In this document: piece by piece, positions 26,483 to 35,737 of the stretch
How positions within the stretch are numbered: position 1 is the first letter of the stretch
Layout of the letters: each line of letters starts with the position of its first letter
Source: Carboxylicivirga sp.
Lineage (GTDB): Bacteria; Bacteroidota; Bacteroidia; Bacteroidales; Marinilabiliaceae
DNA: 64,000 bases
Direction of reading: 5' to 3'
Assembly (NCBI GenBank): GCA_025210475.1
Contig: JAOARW010000046.1
Location: 124,001 to 188,000 of the forward strand
Notes under the pieces: model-generated
Seen by the model: only the letters and a program-made list of their open reading frames with translations
Databases searched by the model: none
Told to the model about the DNA's origin: nothing
Made by a program: the position numbers and the translations under genes

Positions 26483-26673
26483 AACTGTAATCTTTCACAG
26501 TGTTGATAATTAATAGTTTATCAGAACGATTAATCGTATTGAAGTTGTAAGCTTTTGATTCGTAAGATATACAACAAAGAATCCTTGTTGTGCTCAAATA
26601 GGTATTGAACACGCTTTTTGATTACGTGTGCTTCAGATCTTAAGAGTATTGCTTTAATACAAGGAGTCTGGTA

Positions 26674-27702
26674 TTAGAGTTCTTTGCCCAATTGTGAAGA
26701 GCTGCGTTCTACCAATTCAGGTGTGAAGATTTTAGTTTCATATTCTTCTTCTTCAACACTGTTTTCAATGTGACCAATAAGCAAGCGCATGGCGGCCTGG
26801 CCAATTTCATATCCTTTTTGTTCTACGGTTGTTAAAGGAGGATAGGCTATGTTGGCATTGGGGCCATCACCAAAACCGGCAACTGCAATATCTTTAGGTA
26901 TTTTATATCCATTGCGTTGCAGTATTTGCATAGCTGCAATGGCGGTACTGTCATTAACAGCGAAGATTCCATCCACCTCTGGTGCCAAACGAATTATATC
27001 ATCCGCCTTTGCAAAAACACTTTCTCTGGTATCGCATTTGATAATCAGGCGATCTTCACAGCTTAACTTATGTTCTTTAAGCGCACTGGTATATCCCTCT
27101 TTACGGTTTTTACCAATCAATAAATGCTGTGGTGCAGCCAGATGCATTATTTTCCTGCAACCTTGTTCTATTAGGTGATGCGTTGCAATTTTAGCCCCTT
27201 CAAAATCATCTGCAATAACGCGGTCAGAACTTATCTGTTCACAAATACGATCGAAAAACACTACCGGAACGCCATTTTCTTTTAAGTTTTCGAAATGTGT
27301 AAACTCATGTGTGTTTTTACTCATCGATACTAGAATGCCATCAACCCGGTTGTCAACTAATGCTTGAAGGTCAATTACTTCGCGTTGGTAGTTTTCGTTG
27401 GTTTGACATATAATAGCATTATAACCTCGGCCATAAGCAACATCTTCGATACCACTAATAACGGTGGAGAAGAAATGATGTACAATTTCGGGTATTACGA
27501 TTCCTATTGTATTGGTTTTACTACTGCGTAAACTCAAGGCCAAAGCATTAGGACGATAGTTTACTTTTTCTGCAAAGGTCTGTACTAACTGCTTGGTTTT
27601 CGGGCTTATATCAGGATGGTCCTTTAAAGCTCGTGAAACCGTTGATGGAGAAATTCCTAAAATTCGTGCTATGTCTTTTATGGTTATTGGCTGTGACTTC
27701 AT
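26674..27702 (-). CDS. LacI-family transcriptional regulator of the maltodextrin locus
   Basis: 342 residues from ATG 27702. The HTH and hinge are clear: TIKDIARILGISPSTVSRALKDHPDISPKTKQ at about 7-38, then YRPNALALSLRSSKTNTIGIVIP. The C-terminal periplasmic-binding-like core ends with PLTTVEQKGYEIGQAAMRLL. It sits between the divergent transport/degradation arms and palindromic GCAAACG sites lie in both, so it probably controls them in response to maltose or maltodextrin. The sites lie upstream of the candidate promoters instead of over them, which would fit activation; this is inference. Confidence 0.92.
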   Translation of the reverse strand: MKSQPITIKDIARILGISPSTVSRALKDHPDISPKTKQLVQTFAEKVNYRPNALALSLRSSKTNTIGIVIPEIVHHFFSTVISGIEDVAYGRGYNAIICQTNENYQREVIDLQALVDNRVDGILVSMSKNTHEFTHFENLKENGVPVVFFDRICEQISSDRVIADDFEGAKIATHHLIEQGCRKIMHLAAPQHLLIGKNRKEGYTSALKEHKLSCEDRLIIKCDTRESVFAKADDIIRLAPEVDGIFAVNDSTAIAAMQILQRNGYKIPKDIAVAGFGDGPNANIAYPPLTTVEQKGYEIGQAAMRLLIGHIENSVEEEEYETKIFTPELVERSSSQLGKEL

Positions 27703-27807
27703 AACTATTTGCAATGGACTTGTAAGCTGATAAAAAATAAATATAGTAAAAACAGTTTAATAACAGTGAATATGCTTGAATAGTTAAATAATTGACCTTT
27801 TTAGAAA

Positions 27808-27825
27808 ACATGTTGTACAGCATGT
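27808..27825. promoter_or_regulatory. 18-bp palindrome upstream of susC
   Basis: ACATGTTGTACAGCATGT, symmetrical except for one mismatched pair, centred on TGTACA. Possible binding site of a second regulator, 10 bp before the GCAAACG cluster. Confidence 0.4.
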
Positions 27826-27834
27826 GTTTTCAAT

Positions 27835-27870
27835 GCAAACGGAATCGCAAACGGAATCGCAAACGATTGC
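27835..27870 (+). promoter_or_regulatory. Three tandem 12-bp operator words upstream of susC
   Basis: GCAAACGGAATC at 27835-27846 and again at 27847-27858, then GCAAACGATTGC at 27859-27870, which is nearly palindromic. All share GCAAACG with the operator at 26401-26412. The last is about 72 bp upstream of the -7 element. Confidence 0.7.
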
Positions 27871-27936
27871 AATAATTTTTCTGCAAAAATGTGTAATTGT
27901 GTGTTAATAAATGTTTACAGATAGGTGGAAAATGTA

Positions 27937-27944
27937 TATGTTTG
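27937..27944 (+). promoter_or_regulatory. -7 promoter element of the susCDEF operon
   Basis: TATGTTTG matches TAnnTTTG exactly. A weak TTTA lies 19 bases upstream (27914-27917) in place of the usual -33 TTTG, which fits a promoter that needs an activator. The leader to the susC ATG is about 180 nt. Confidence 0.55.
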
Positions 27945-28133
27945 TATCGGTCTTAGTGGTCAAATTAAGCATTGTTTTAAAGGTATTAACAAGTATTTCT
28001 TCTCAATTATTCCACAAAACGAAAATCCTTTGAAACGGATAACAGATGTTTAATAAGAATGGCATTGCCTTATGGTGATTCATTCTCGATGATAAATAAA
28101 ATTGTTTTATCAACACATGAAAATCTAGTTTTT

Positions 28134-31085
28134 ATGAAAAGACAGTCAAATCTTTTTAAGTTACTGTTTATTGTTGTTGCCCTCTTTAGTTTTTCAACGA
28201 TGTATGCGCAACAAATAACAGTGTCGGGTACAGTAACAGATGCAGCTGATGGAATGCCACTACCTGGCGTGACAGTTGCTGTTAAAGGTACAACCCAAGG
28301 TACCATTACGACTCCTGATGGACGATACTCACTTAATATTGAAACAGGGCAAACCCTTGTTTACTCATTTATCGGTTATAAGGCTCAAGAAGTAGTAGCT
28401 ACCAGTTCTAATATAAATATTGCATTGGAAGAAGATGTAATTGGCATGGATGAAGTGGTTGTAATCGGATATGGAACGGTTAAAAAAGATGATGCAACAG
28501 GTTCTGTGGTTGCTATCAGTTCTAAAGACTTTAACCAGGGAAATATTACTTCAGCACAAGATCTGATCGTAGGTAAAAGTTCTGGTGTTGTTATCACTCC
28601 TGGTGGAGGTGCTCCTGGAAGTGGAGCAACGATTCGAATTCGAGGAGGTTCTTCATTAAATGCCTCAAATGATCCTTTAATTATTGTTGATGGAGTTCCA
28701 ATTTCAAATGATAATGTAAGTGGTAGTTCAAATATATTATCATTTATTAATCCTAACGATATTGAAACTTTCAACGTATTAAAAGATGCTTCTGCAACTG
28801 CTATTTATGGTTCACGTGCATCAAATGGTGTAATCATTATTACAACTAAGAAAGGTCGTGAAGGACAAAATTTAAAGTTTAATTACAGTGGTAATGTATC
28901 TGTTTCTACACCGATAGATTATATTGATGTTTATTCAGGTGATGAGTTTAGACAAATCGCTTGGGAGAAAAGAGATATTTACGATCAGGAATTGTTTAAT
29001 CTGTTAGGAACAGAAAATACTGATTGGCAAAAAGAGATTTTTAGAACTTCAGTATCGACAGATCATAATGTTTCGGCTTCGGGAGCTTATAAAAGTTTGC
29101 CGTATCGTGTATCTGTTGGGTATACCGATCAGCGTGGTATTTTAAAGAATACAGATATGCAGCGTGTTACTGCTTCATTAAATGTTAATCCTTCTCTTTT
29201 GGATAATACATTAAAAATTGATGCCAATGCAAAATTTATGAGTACCAAACAGAATTATGGTGATGAAGGTGCAATTGGTTCTGCAATTAATATGGATCCG
29301 ACTCAACCAATTAAAGATGGTACTACAGGAACAGATGGTTATTTTCAGTGGCCTACATACGGGGCTAACTTAGGAACACCAAATCCTGTTGAACAGGCGA
29401 TGGCAATAGATAATGAGTCAGAGGTGTATCGTTTTGTTGGTAACGCCAAATTCACATATGAATTACCATTCTTTACGGATATAAAAGCTAACTTAAATCT
29501 GGCTACAGATTATTCTGATGGAAGTGGACACAATAATCGTCCGGTTACTTCGCCTTCAACATTAACAACTCCATTTATTGGTAAATTAAATACATATAAC
29601 AGTAAAAGGATAAATAATCTGTTAGATTTTTTCTTAAGTTACAATAAGGAATTTAATGAAGATCACCGAGTTGATGCTGTTGGTGGTTATTCATGGCAGC
29701 ATTTCGAAAGAGAAGGCGATAGCCATACAGAAGGTATTGCCGATGATGTTAAGCCGATTGATAATTCTTACATTAATGAATATTACTTAGTATCGTTCTT
29801 TGGAAGAGCTAACTATACATTTAAGAACAAATACTTATTTACAGGTACTGTTCGATATGATGGTTCTTCACGCTTCACCAATAATCCATGGGGATTATTT
29901 CCATCAGCTGCTTTTGCATGGAAAATTAATGAAGAGTCGTTCTTGAGCGACGTTGATTTCCTTTCTGACTTAAAATTAAGATTAGGTTGGGGTATCACAG
30001 GTCAGCAAGATATCGGAGATAGCTATTATCCGGCATTGGCACTTTATCGTGAAGCACGACCAGGTGCTTACTACATGATCAATGGTCAATGGATTCCAAC
30101 ACTTCGACCAGATGCTTATGATCCTGATATTAAATGGGAGGAAACAACCACACAAAACATCGCGATTGATTTCGGTTTGCTTAATAATCGTATCAGAGGT
30201 ACTATTGAAGCATATAAGCGTGTTACTGATGATTTATTAAATGAAGTAACAATTCCAAGTGGAAGTAACTTCTCCAATTCATTGTTAACAAATGTTGGTA
30301 GCTTAGAAAACAAAGGTTTCGAATTTTCATTAGACTGGGTTGCCTTGTCAACTCCTGATATGTCTTTAAATATTGGAACCAATTTCACTTATAATAAAAA
30401 TAAGATTACCAAGCTATTGTTAACAGACGATCCTGATTATATTGGTATTTTATATGGAGATGCATTTACAGGACAGAAACAAGTAACACGTGTTGGTGAT
30501 GCCGCCTATTCATATTTTGTGAACAAGCAGGTTTATGATTCAAACGGGCGTCCGATTGAGGGAATGTATGTTGACTTATCGGGCAATGGAGGAACAGTTA
30601 ATGGAGATAACGAAGACAAGTATTTATACAACAATCCGGCTCCTGATTATTTAATCGGTTTCTCATTCAGATTTAATTATAAAGATTTTGACTTATCAGC
30701 ATCTACGCGAGCTAATATTGGTAATTACGTATATAATCAAGTGGCAGCAGGTGCCTCATATGATCAAATGCAACAAATCGGATATTGGAAAAATATGCCA
30801 AAGTATTTGAATGATACACAATTTGTAAAGCGTCAATTTACCAGTGATTATTTTGTAGAAAATGCGTCTTTCTTTAAAGTTGATAACCTGAGTGCAGGAT
30901 ATAATTTTAAAGCGATGGATGATAAACTAGGTTTACGTTTAAGCTTTACTGTACAAAATCTGTTAACAATCACTGAATATTCTGGTCTTGATCCTGAAGT
31001 TTCGAATAATGATAATCCAGGGGTTGATAATAACTTCTATCCAAGACCAAGGACTTTTACATTTGGGTTGAATATGAACTTTTAA
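28134..31085 (+). CDS. susC: SusC-like TonB-dependent outer-membrane transporter
   Basis: 983 residues from ATG 28134, where a signal peptide begins (MKRQSNLFKLLFIVVALFSF...YAQ). Order: carboxypeptidase-D-like domain (about 30-110; VSGTVTDAADGMPLPGVTV), plug domain with VVIGYGTVKKDDATGSV and IRGGSSLNASNDPLIIVDGVPI, then a 22-strand barrel ending FTFGLNMNF with the C-terminal Phe. Imports maltodextrins across the outer membrane with energy from TonB. It is followed by susD and forms the lid/pore pair. No STN domain, so it does not use an anti-sigma relay. Confidence 0.95.
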   Translation: MKRQSNLFKLLFIVVALFSFSTMYAQQITVSGTVTDAADGMPLPGVTVAVKGTTQGTITTPDGRYSLNIETGQTLVYSFIGYKAQEVVATSSNINIALEEDVIGMDEVVVIGYGTVKKDDATGSVVAISSKDFNQGNITSAQDLIVGKSSGVVITPGGGAPGSGATIRIRGGSSLNASNDPLIIVDGVPISNDNVSGSSNILSFINPNDIETFNVLKDASATAIYGSRASNGVIIITTKKGREGQNLKFNYSGNVSVSTPIDYIDVYSGDEFRQIAWEKRDIYDQELFNLLGTENTDWQKEIFRTSVSTDHNVSASGAYKSLPYRVSVGYTDQRGILKNTDMQRVTASLNVNPSLLDNTLKIDANAKFMSTKQNYGDEGAIGSAINMDPTQPIKDGTTGTDGYFQWPTYGANLGTPNPVEQAMAIDNESEVYRFVGNAKFTYELPFFTDIKANLNLATDYSDGSGHNNRPVTSPSTLTTPFIGKLNTYNSKRINNLLDFFLSYNKEFNEDHRVDAVGGYSWQHFEREGDSHTEGIADDVKPIDNSYINEYYLVSFFGRANYTFKNKYLFTGTVRYDGSSRFTNNPWGLFPSAAFAWKINEESFLSDVDFLSDLKLRLGWGITGQQDIGDSYYPALALYREARPGAYYMINGQWIPTLRPDAYDPDIKWEETTTQNIAIDFGLLNNRIRGTIEAYKRVTDDLLNEVTIPSGSNFSNSLLTNVGSLENKGFEFSLDWVALSTPDMSLNIGTNFTYNKNKITKLLLTDDPDYIGILYGDAFTGQKQVTRVGDAAYSYFVNKQVYDSNGRPIEGMYVDLSGNGGTVNGDNEDKYLYNNPAPDYLIGFSFRFNYKDFDLSASTRANIGNYVYNQVAAGASYDQMQQIGYWKNMPKYLNDTQFVKRQFTSDYFVENASFFKVDNLSAGYNFKAMDDKLGLRLSFTVQNLLTITEYSGLDPEVSNNDNPGVDNNFYPRPRTFTFGLNMNF

Positions 31086-31105
31086 TCATTTAAGATTTGA
31101 TTGAC

Positions 31106-32725
31106 ATGAAAAAATATATATTATCAAGTATTCTTCTTTCGGTTTTGTTGCTGACATCATGTACGAAAGACTTAGATATCAAGCCAAAAGATCCTAATAT
31201 AATCCTTTCGGATAATTTAGGAGATGATCCAAAGTATATGGATCAGGCTTTAGCTAAAATTTATGCAAGTTTTAATCTTGCAGGTCAAGGAGGAGATGGA
31301 GATTTTGGTTCAGATATATCGGCACCGGATGATAACTTTTTTACTACCATGCGTGCTTTATGGAACTTACAGGAGATCACTACCGATGAGGCAATTTGTG
31401 CATGGGGTGATGTGGGTATTGCTGATTTGAACACACAAACTTGGAGCCCATCAAATCCATTCTTAACAGCTCTTTATCAGCGCTTAAGTTTAAGTATTAC
31501 CTATGCCAATGATTTTATCAATCAGGCAGGCAAAACAAGTATCCCTAACAAGGACCAGTATATCGCGGAAGCAAGATTTTTGAGAGCTTTAGCTTATTAT
31601 TGGCTAATGGATTTGTTTGGAAATCCTCCATTTACAACTGAAGCTGATGGAGTTGGTAAGTTCTACCCAAAGCAAATTAAGCGGGCAGAGTTATTTAACT
31701 ACATTGTAACCGAATTAAAAGATATTGAAGCAGACTTAAGTGAACCAGGAGCTTCATATCCTCAGGCTGATAAAGGTGCTGCCTGGATGTTATTGGCACG
31801 TACCTACCTTAATGCAGAAGTATTTACCGGCACTGCTAAGTGGGATAGTTGTCGAATTTACACTACAAAAGTAATTGAGAGTGAGGCTTATGACTTAGCT
31901 GATGATTATCGTCAGAATTTTAGTGCAGATAATGATTATCCGCGTAACCCGGAGATGATCTTTGCATGGGCTGTTGATGGTGTAAATGCACAAGGTTATG
32001 TTGGAACAACTTTCTTGATTGAGTCAAGTAGTGATGCAACTTATATTCGTGCTGAAGATTATCACGGATTGACCGAAAATACTAACTGGAACGGTAACAG
32101 GTCAAGAAAAGATTTTATGAATATTTTAGTAGATACCTTAACTACCTATGGTGGAGGTGCAGTTCCAGCCGATGATGCTGAATTCACACAAGCTGCAGAT
32201 GGTCGTGTTTACTTGAAGCAGAAGCGATCAATTAATATTCCAGCTCCTTCAGCAAGCGGTGATTATGGTATTGGAGTATATAAGTTTACAGCTAGAAATC
32301 ATGATGGATCAACTGCTGATAACTATCATCCGGCATATGCTTCAACTGATTTTCCTATTTTCCGTTATGCAGATGCATTATTAATGCGAGCAGAAGCTAA
32401 TTATCGATTAGGTAACGGAGCTGATGCTGTACCTGATATTAACGAAGTAAGAGAAAGAGCTTATGGAGATGATTCTGGTAACATTGCAGAATCAGATTTG
32501 ACTGATAAGTTTTTATTAGATGAGCGTGCTCGTGAATTTTATTACGAAGCACAGCGCAGAACCGACCTTGTAAGATTTGGCCAGTTTACTGATGGAACAT
32601 ATTTATGGCAATGGAAAGGTAATTCTTTAGATGGAGCTACAGTTGGAGCACACAGAGACCTTTTCCCAATTCCGGCAGATGAAACAGCTGCAAATCCAAA
32701 CATTGATCAGAACGACGGTTATTAA
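31106..32725 (+). CDS. susD: SusD-like starch-binding lipoprotein
   Basis: 539 residues from ATG 31106 (a TTG at 31097 is in frame but upstream of the signal). Lipobox LLLTSC, Cys at residue 19. RagB/SusD helical core includes YIAEARFLRALAYYWLMDLFGNPPF, and the C-terminal WKGNSLDGATVGAHRDLFPIPADE is typical. Sits on the cell surface as the lid of SusC. Gaps are 20 bp to susC and 17 bp to the susE-like gene. Confidence 0.95.
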   Translation: MKKYILSSILLSVLLLTSCTKDLDIKPKDPNIILSDNLGDDPKYMDQALAKIYASFNLAGQGGDGDFGSDISAPDDNFFTTMRALWNLQEITTDEAICAWGDVGIADLNTQTWSPSNPFLTALYQRLSLSITYANDFINQAGKTSIPNKDQYIAEARFLRALAYYWLMDLFGNPPFTTEADGVGKFYPKQIKRAELFNYIVTELKDIEADLSEPGASYPQADKGAAWMLLARTYLNAEVFTGTAKWDSCRIYTTKVIESEAYDLADDYRQNFSADNDYPRNPEMIFAWAVDGVNAQGYVGTTFLIESSSDATYIRAEDYHGLTENTNWNGNRSRKDFMNILVDTLTTYGGGAVPADDAEFTQAADGRVYLKQKRSINIPAPSASGDYGIGVYKFTARNHDGSTADNYHPAYASTDFPIFRYADALLMRAEANYRLGNGADAVPDINEVRERAYGDDSGNIAESDLTDKFLLDERAREFYYEAQRRTDLVRFGQFTDGTYLWQWKGNSLDGATVGAHRDLFPIPADETAANPNIDQNDGY

Positions 32726-32742
32726 TCAAAAAATCAGGAACA

Positions 32743-33777
32743 ATGAATAAATCGATTATATTTCTACTAATGGGCTTATTTGCCTTCTTAGTAGCTTGTG
32801 AAAACGAAGGGGATAAGGTAATCATGCTTGATTCACCGGTTGCTCCTGAGTTAGTGAGTATGCCCGACTTAAACCTTACACGTGATAAGGGGGGCGAAAC
32901 TCTGAAATTTAATGCAACAGCAGTTGATCCTGGTTTTACAGCATCAGCTACCTACTATTTAGAAGCAAGTGAAGCAGGTACTGAATTTGCAAAAGTAATA
33001 CCTGTGTATTCTGGTATTGATGTAAATTCAATTGAATTAACAGTTAGTGAGTTAAACTCAATTCTGTTAAAGCATTTTCCTGAAGATGCAACTTCATCAG
33101 TTGACTTTCGCTTAAGAAGTATTTTAACTGTTGATGCCGGAACAGGTGCTCACGAGCCGTTTGAATATACATCTGAAACGGTTACAGAAGATGTTACCAT
33201 TTTTGGATTTATGCGCCTTGATTTAATTGATTCAGGTATGGACCAGAAAATAACATCTCCATTGAGTGATGGTGTTTATAATGGTTTTGTAAAACTATCA
33301 CCTGATAACGCCTTTAAATTGTTTGATCCAGAAACAAGCACAACCTACGGTGGTGCAGGTGGAACTTTATCTGTTGATGGTGCTGGTATAGTGGTAGATG
33401 AAACTGGTTGGTACGATTTTACAGCCGACATTGTAGGATTAACTTATAATCCGGAACCTCACTTTATTGGAATTATTGGTTCAGCCACTCCAACAGGATG
33501 GGATTCAGATACTGATATGGATTATGATCCTCAAAGAGGTTATTGGTACATTGATATTGATCTTGTTGGTGGTGATGGCAATTTCATCAAGTTCAGAAGA
33601 AACGATGGTTGGGGATGGAACATGGGTCTGGCCGATGGCGAAGAAGGTGGATTATCTGGTAACCTGCAACAAGGTGGTGTAGGTAATGATATTCCTATCG
33701 CTGAAAGTGGAAATTACAGAGTTATTTTCACAATCTTGAGTGATGATGCTGGAACTTATGAATTAATTAAAAACTAA
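32743..33777 (+). CDS. susE: SusE-like surface glycan-binding lipoprotein
   Basis: 344 residues. Signal with lipobox LFAFLVAC (Cys 19). An N-terminal Ig-like domain (SPVAPELVSM...) is followed by a beta-sandwich starch-binding module toward the C-terminus (about 235-344) with IIGSATPTGWDSDTDMDYDPQRGYWYIDI and FIKFRRNDGWGWNMG; the aromatic residues W and F/R in this module are typical of SusE/SusF glucan-binding sites. Located right after susD in the operon. Homologues are usually annotated as SusE domain proteins. Confidence 0.85.
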   Translation: MNKSIIFLLMGLFAFLVACENEGDKVIMLDSPVAPELVSMPDLNLTRDKGGETLKFNATAVDPGFTASATYYLEASEAGTEFAKVIPVYSGIDVNSIELTVSELNSILLKHFPEDATSSVDFRLRSILTVDAGTGAHEPFEYTSETVTEDVTIFGFMRLDLIDSGMDQKITSPLSDGVYNGFVKLSPDNAFKLFDPETSTTYGGAGGTLSVDGAGIVVDETGWYDFTADIVGLTYNPEPHFIGIIGSATPTGWDSDTDMDYDPQRGYWYIDIDLVGGDGNFIKFRRNDGWGWNMGLADGEEGGLSGNLQQGGVGNDIPIAESGNYRVIFTILSDDAGTYELIKN

Positions 33778-33784
33778 TAATTAT

Positions 33785-33816
33785 TAATGCAGTCTGGATT
33801 TATTCAGACTGTATTA
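33785..33816 (+). promoter_or_regulatory. Hairpin between susE- and susF-like genes
   Basis: Stem TTAATGCAGTCTG (33784-33796) and CAGACTGTATTAA (33805-33817), with one G-U pair and an 8-nt loop. It is followed by an A-rich tract, so it is not a standard terminator and may protect or shape the mRNA between the two genes. Confidence 0.5.
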
Positions 33817-33830
33817 AAAAATTAAGCATT

Positions 33831-35675
33831 ATGAAAAGAAGATCCTTAAATATATTAGCCATCTTTTTTGCTGCAATTGTTGCATTTGTTGCTTGCGAAA
33901 AAGATGATCAGATAAAACTGGATGCTCACATGGAGTCGTGGAATACCGATGGTATTACTTCCACTTCAGCTGAGGTTAGTGGATATGTAATTGCTCAGGG
34001 AGATGGTTTTACCGAGCAGGGTATTTGTTGGGGTACTGCGACTAATCCTACAGTTGACACCAATAAAAAAGAAGCAGAAGAAATTGATGGTGCCGTTTAT
34101 TGGGTAACCGTTGATGGCTTGGAGCACTTGACCAAGTATTACTACAAAGCCTATGTGATTCAAACAGGAGGTGAAGTGACATATGGTGAGGAAAAGACCT
34201 TTACGACATTGGCTAATATTGCTACCGTTACAATGGATGCTCCGGCAAATATCACGGACAGAACCGTTGATATGGCAGGTGATGTGCCATATGATGGTAA
34301 AGCCGAGGTTACAGTAAAAGGTTTCTGTTGGGCCGAAACTCAAGAGCCAACCATTAAAAATGATACAACCAAAGATGGTAAAGGTACAGGTGAATATAGC
34401 AGAATGTTGAAAGACCTAATGCCCGCCACAACTTATTATATTAGAGCATATGCTGTTAATAAGATGGGTGTAGCTTATAGTACTGAGGCTACCTTTACAA
34501 CATTAGCCGGAGTTCCTGTAATTTCTACTTCTGAGGTAACAAATATCACAAAAACCACTGCTACTTTAAATGGAAATGTAGAGCATAATGGTGGTTCTGA
34601 TTTAACTGAAAGAGGCTTCGTTTATGGATTAACAGAAGATCCAACTGTAGATGATACAAAAGTTATTGATGCGAATAATGTTGTTGGTATCATGAATGCT
34701 GAACTGACAGAACTGGAGGCAGGTGTAACTTATCATGTAAGATCATATGCAATTAATGCAACCGGTACTGCCTATGGCGAGAACGTTGAATTTACTACTG
34801 TTCCTGATATTATTACATGGTATTTACCTGGTAGTTATGTGGCAGCGAGTTATCCAGTAGGAGATTATGCTGATTGGACTCCGGAAAGTTCACCATTCGT
34901 GCAAAATACGATTGCTGTTGGTGATCAGTTAGAAGGCTATGTTTATATGGCAAATGCAAGTAATGAGTGGAAATTTGCAACAGATAATTCATGGTCAACA
35001 AACTATGGTGATGATGGAGCTGATGGAAACCTAGAAGCAGGAGGGGCAAATATTGTTTCTGATGCTGGATATTATAAAGTTAATGTAGATTTATCAGGTT
35101 CACCATTTACTTATAAAGCAGTTAAAACTGACTGGGGCGTAATTGGCGATGCAACTCCAGGCGGATGGGATAACGACACTGACTTAACCTATGATCCGGC
35201 AACTAAGACCTGGAGAGGAACAGTACATTTAACAGCTGGTTCATTCAAGTTTAGAGCTAACGACGGTTGGGATATCAACTATGGTAGTAGCACTGCTGAT
35301 GAAAACCTTAATCCGGGTGGAGATAATATCTCAAACGACACTGAAGCTGATTATGAGTTTATTTTAGATTTAAGTACGCCTAATAAATACACTTATCAGG
35401 CAAACCGTTGGGGTATTATTGGTGATGCAACTCCTGGAGGATGGGATGCAGATACTGATCTTACTTGGGATGCAACTAATAAGGTATTTACTATAACCGC
35501 AGATATGACCGCAGGTGAGTTTAAATTCAGAGCCAATGATGATTGGGGGTTAAACTATGGTGGTTCTCTTGATAACCTGGAACCAGGTGGAAGCAATATT
35601 CCAATTGCAACTGCGGGGAATTATACCATAACTTTTGATCCTTTAGCAAAAGTTGCAACAGTAACGCAAAACTAA
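33831..35675 (+). CDS. susF: SusF-like multimodular starch-binding lipoprotein
   Basis: 614 residues. Lipobox VAFVAC (Cys 22). Three Fn3/Ig-like repeats (about 27-125, 129-223, 227-325), each ending in TTLA or TTVP, then three starch-binding modules (about 329-435, 437-525, 527-614). The second and third modules repeat GVIGDATPGGWDNDTDLTYDP / GIIGDATPGGWDADTDLTWDA and FKFRANDGW / FKFRANDDW. More modules than the neighbouring SusE-like protein, suggesting a longer arm at the cell surface. Last gene of the susCDEF transcript, followed by a terminator. Confidence 0.87.
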   Translation: MKRRSLNILAIFFAAIVAFVACEKDDQIKLDAHMESWNTDGITSTSAEVSGYVIAQGDGFTEQGICWGTATNPTVDTNKKEAEEIDGAVYWVTVDGLEHLTKYYYKAYVIQTGGEVTYGEEKTFTTLANIATVTMDAPANITDRTVDMAGDVPYDGKAEVTVKGFCWAETQEPTIKNDTTKDGKGTGEYSRMLKDLMPATTYYIRAYAVNKMGVAYSTEATFTTLAGVPVISTSEVTNITKTTATLNGNVEHNGGSDLTERGFVYGLTEDPTVDDTKVIDANNVVGIMNAELTELEAGVTYHVRSYAINATGTAYGENVEFTTVPDIITWYLPGSYVAASYPVGDYADWTPESSPFVQNTIAVGDQLEGYVYMANASNEWKFATDNSWSTNYGDDGADGNLEAGGANIVSDAGYYKVNVDLSGSPFTYKAVKTDWGVIGDATPGGWDNDTDLTYDPATKTWRGTVHLTAGSFKFRANDGWDINYGSSTADENLNPGGDNISNDTEADYEFILDLSTPNKYTYQANRWGIIGDATPGGWDADTDLTWDATNKVFTITADMTAGEFKFRANDDWGLNYGGSLDNLEPGGSNIPIATAGNYTITFDPLAKVATVTQN

Positions 35676-35691
35676 TTGTTATATATTTATC

Positions 35692-35720
35692 AAAAGCCGC
35701 CCATTGTGGCGGCTTTTTTT
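35692..35720 (+). terminator. Terminator of the susCDEF operon
   Basis: GC-rich 10-bp stem AAAAGCCGCC / GGCGGCTTTT with a 6-nt loop (CATTGT), followed by a T-tract at 35714-35720. Confidence 0.9.
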
Positions 35721-35737
35721 CTAAAATGGCAATTCTT

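Larger units (their letters stand above)
26132..26673. other. Regulatory gap between MFS and lacI-type genes
   Basis: About 540 bp without a supportable gene. A minus-strand frame at 26340-26612 (90 codons) lacks any recognisable features and covers two operator-like sites, so I do not call it. The gap holds a candidate minus-strand -7 element (26312-26319), two operators (26401-26412, 26463-26482), a short inverted repeat GCATAA/TTATGC (26168-26190) and a block resembling the susC leader (26259-26310). Confidence 0.5.
27703..28133. other. Regulatory gap upstream of susC
   Basis: 430 bp with no supported gene. It holds a palindrome (27808-27825), three tandem operator words (27835-27870), a -7 element (27937-27944) and a long leader including the repeated block 27967-28016. 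A 25-codon in-frame extension of the susC frame from ATG 28059 is considered non-coding because the signal peptide begins at 28134. Confidence 0.6.

Noticed and set aside
26340..26612. 90-codon minus-strand frame between the MFS and LacI-type genes
   Set aside because: It covers two clear operator palindromes, has no recognised domain, and its composition reads like intergenic AT-rich DNA.
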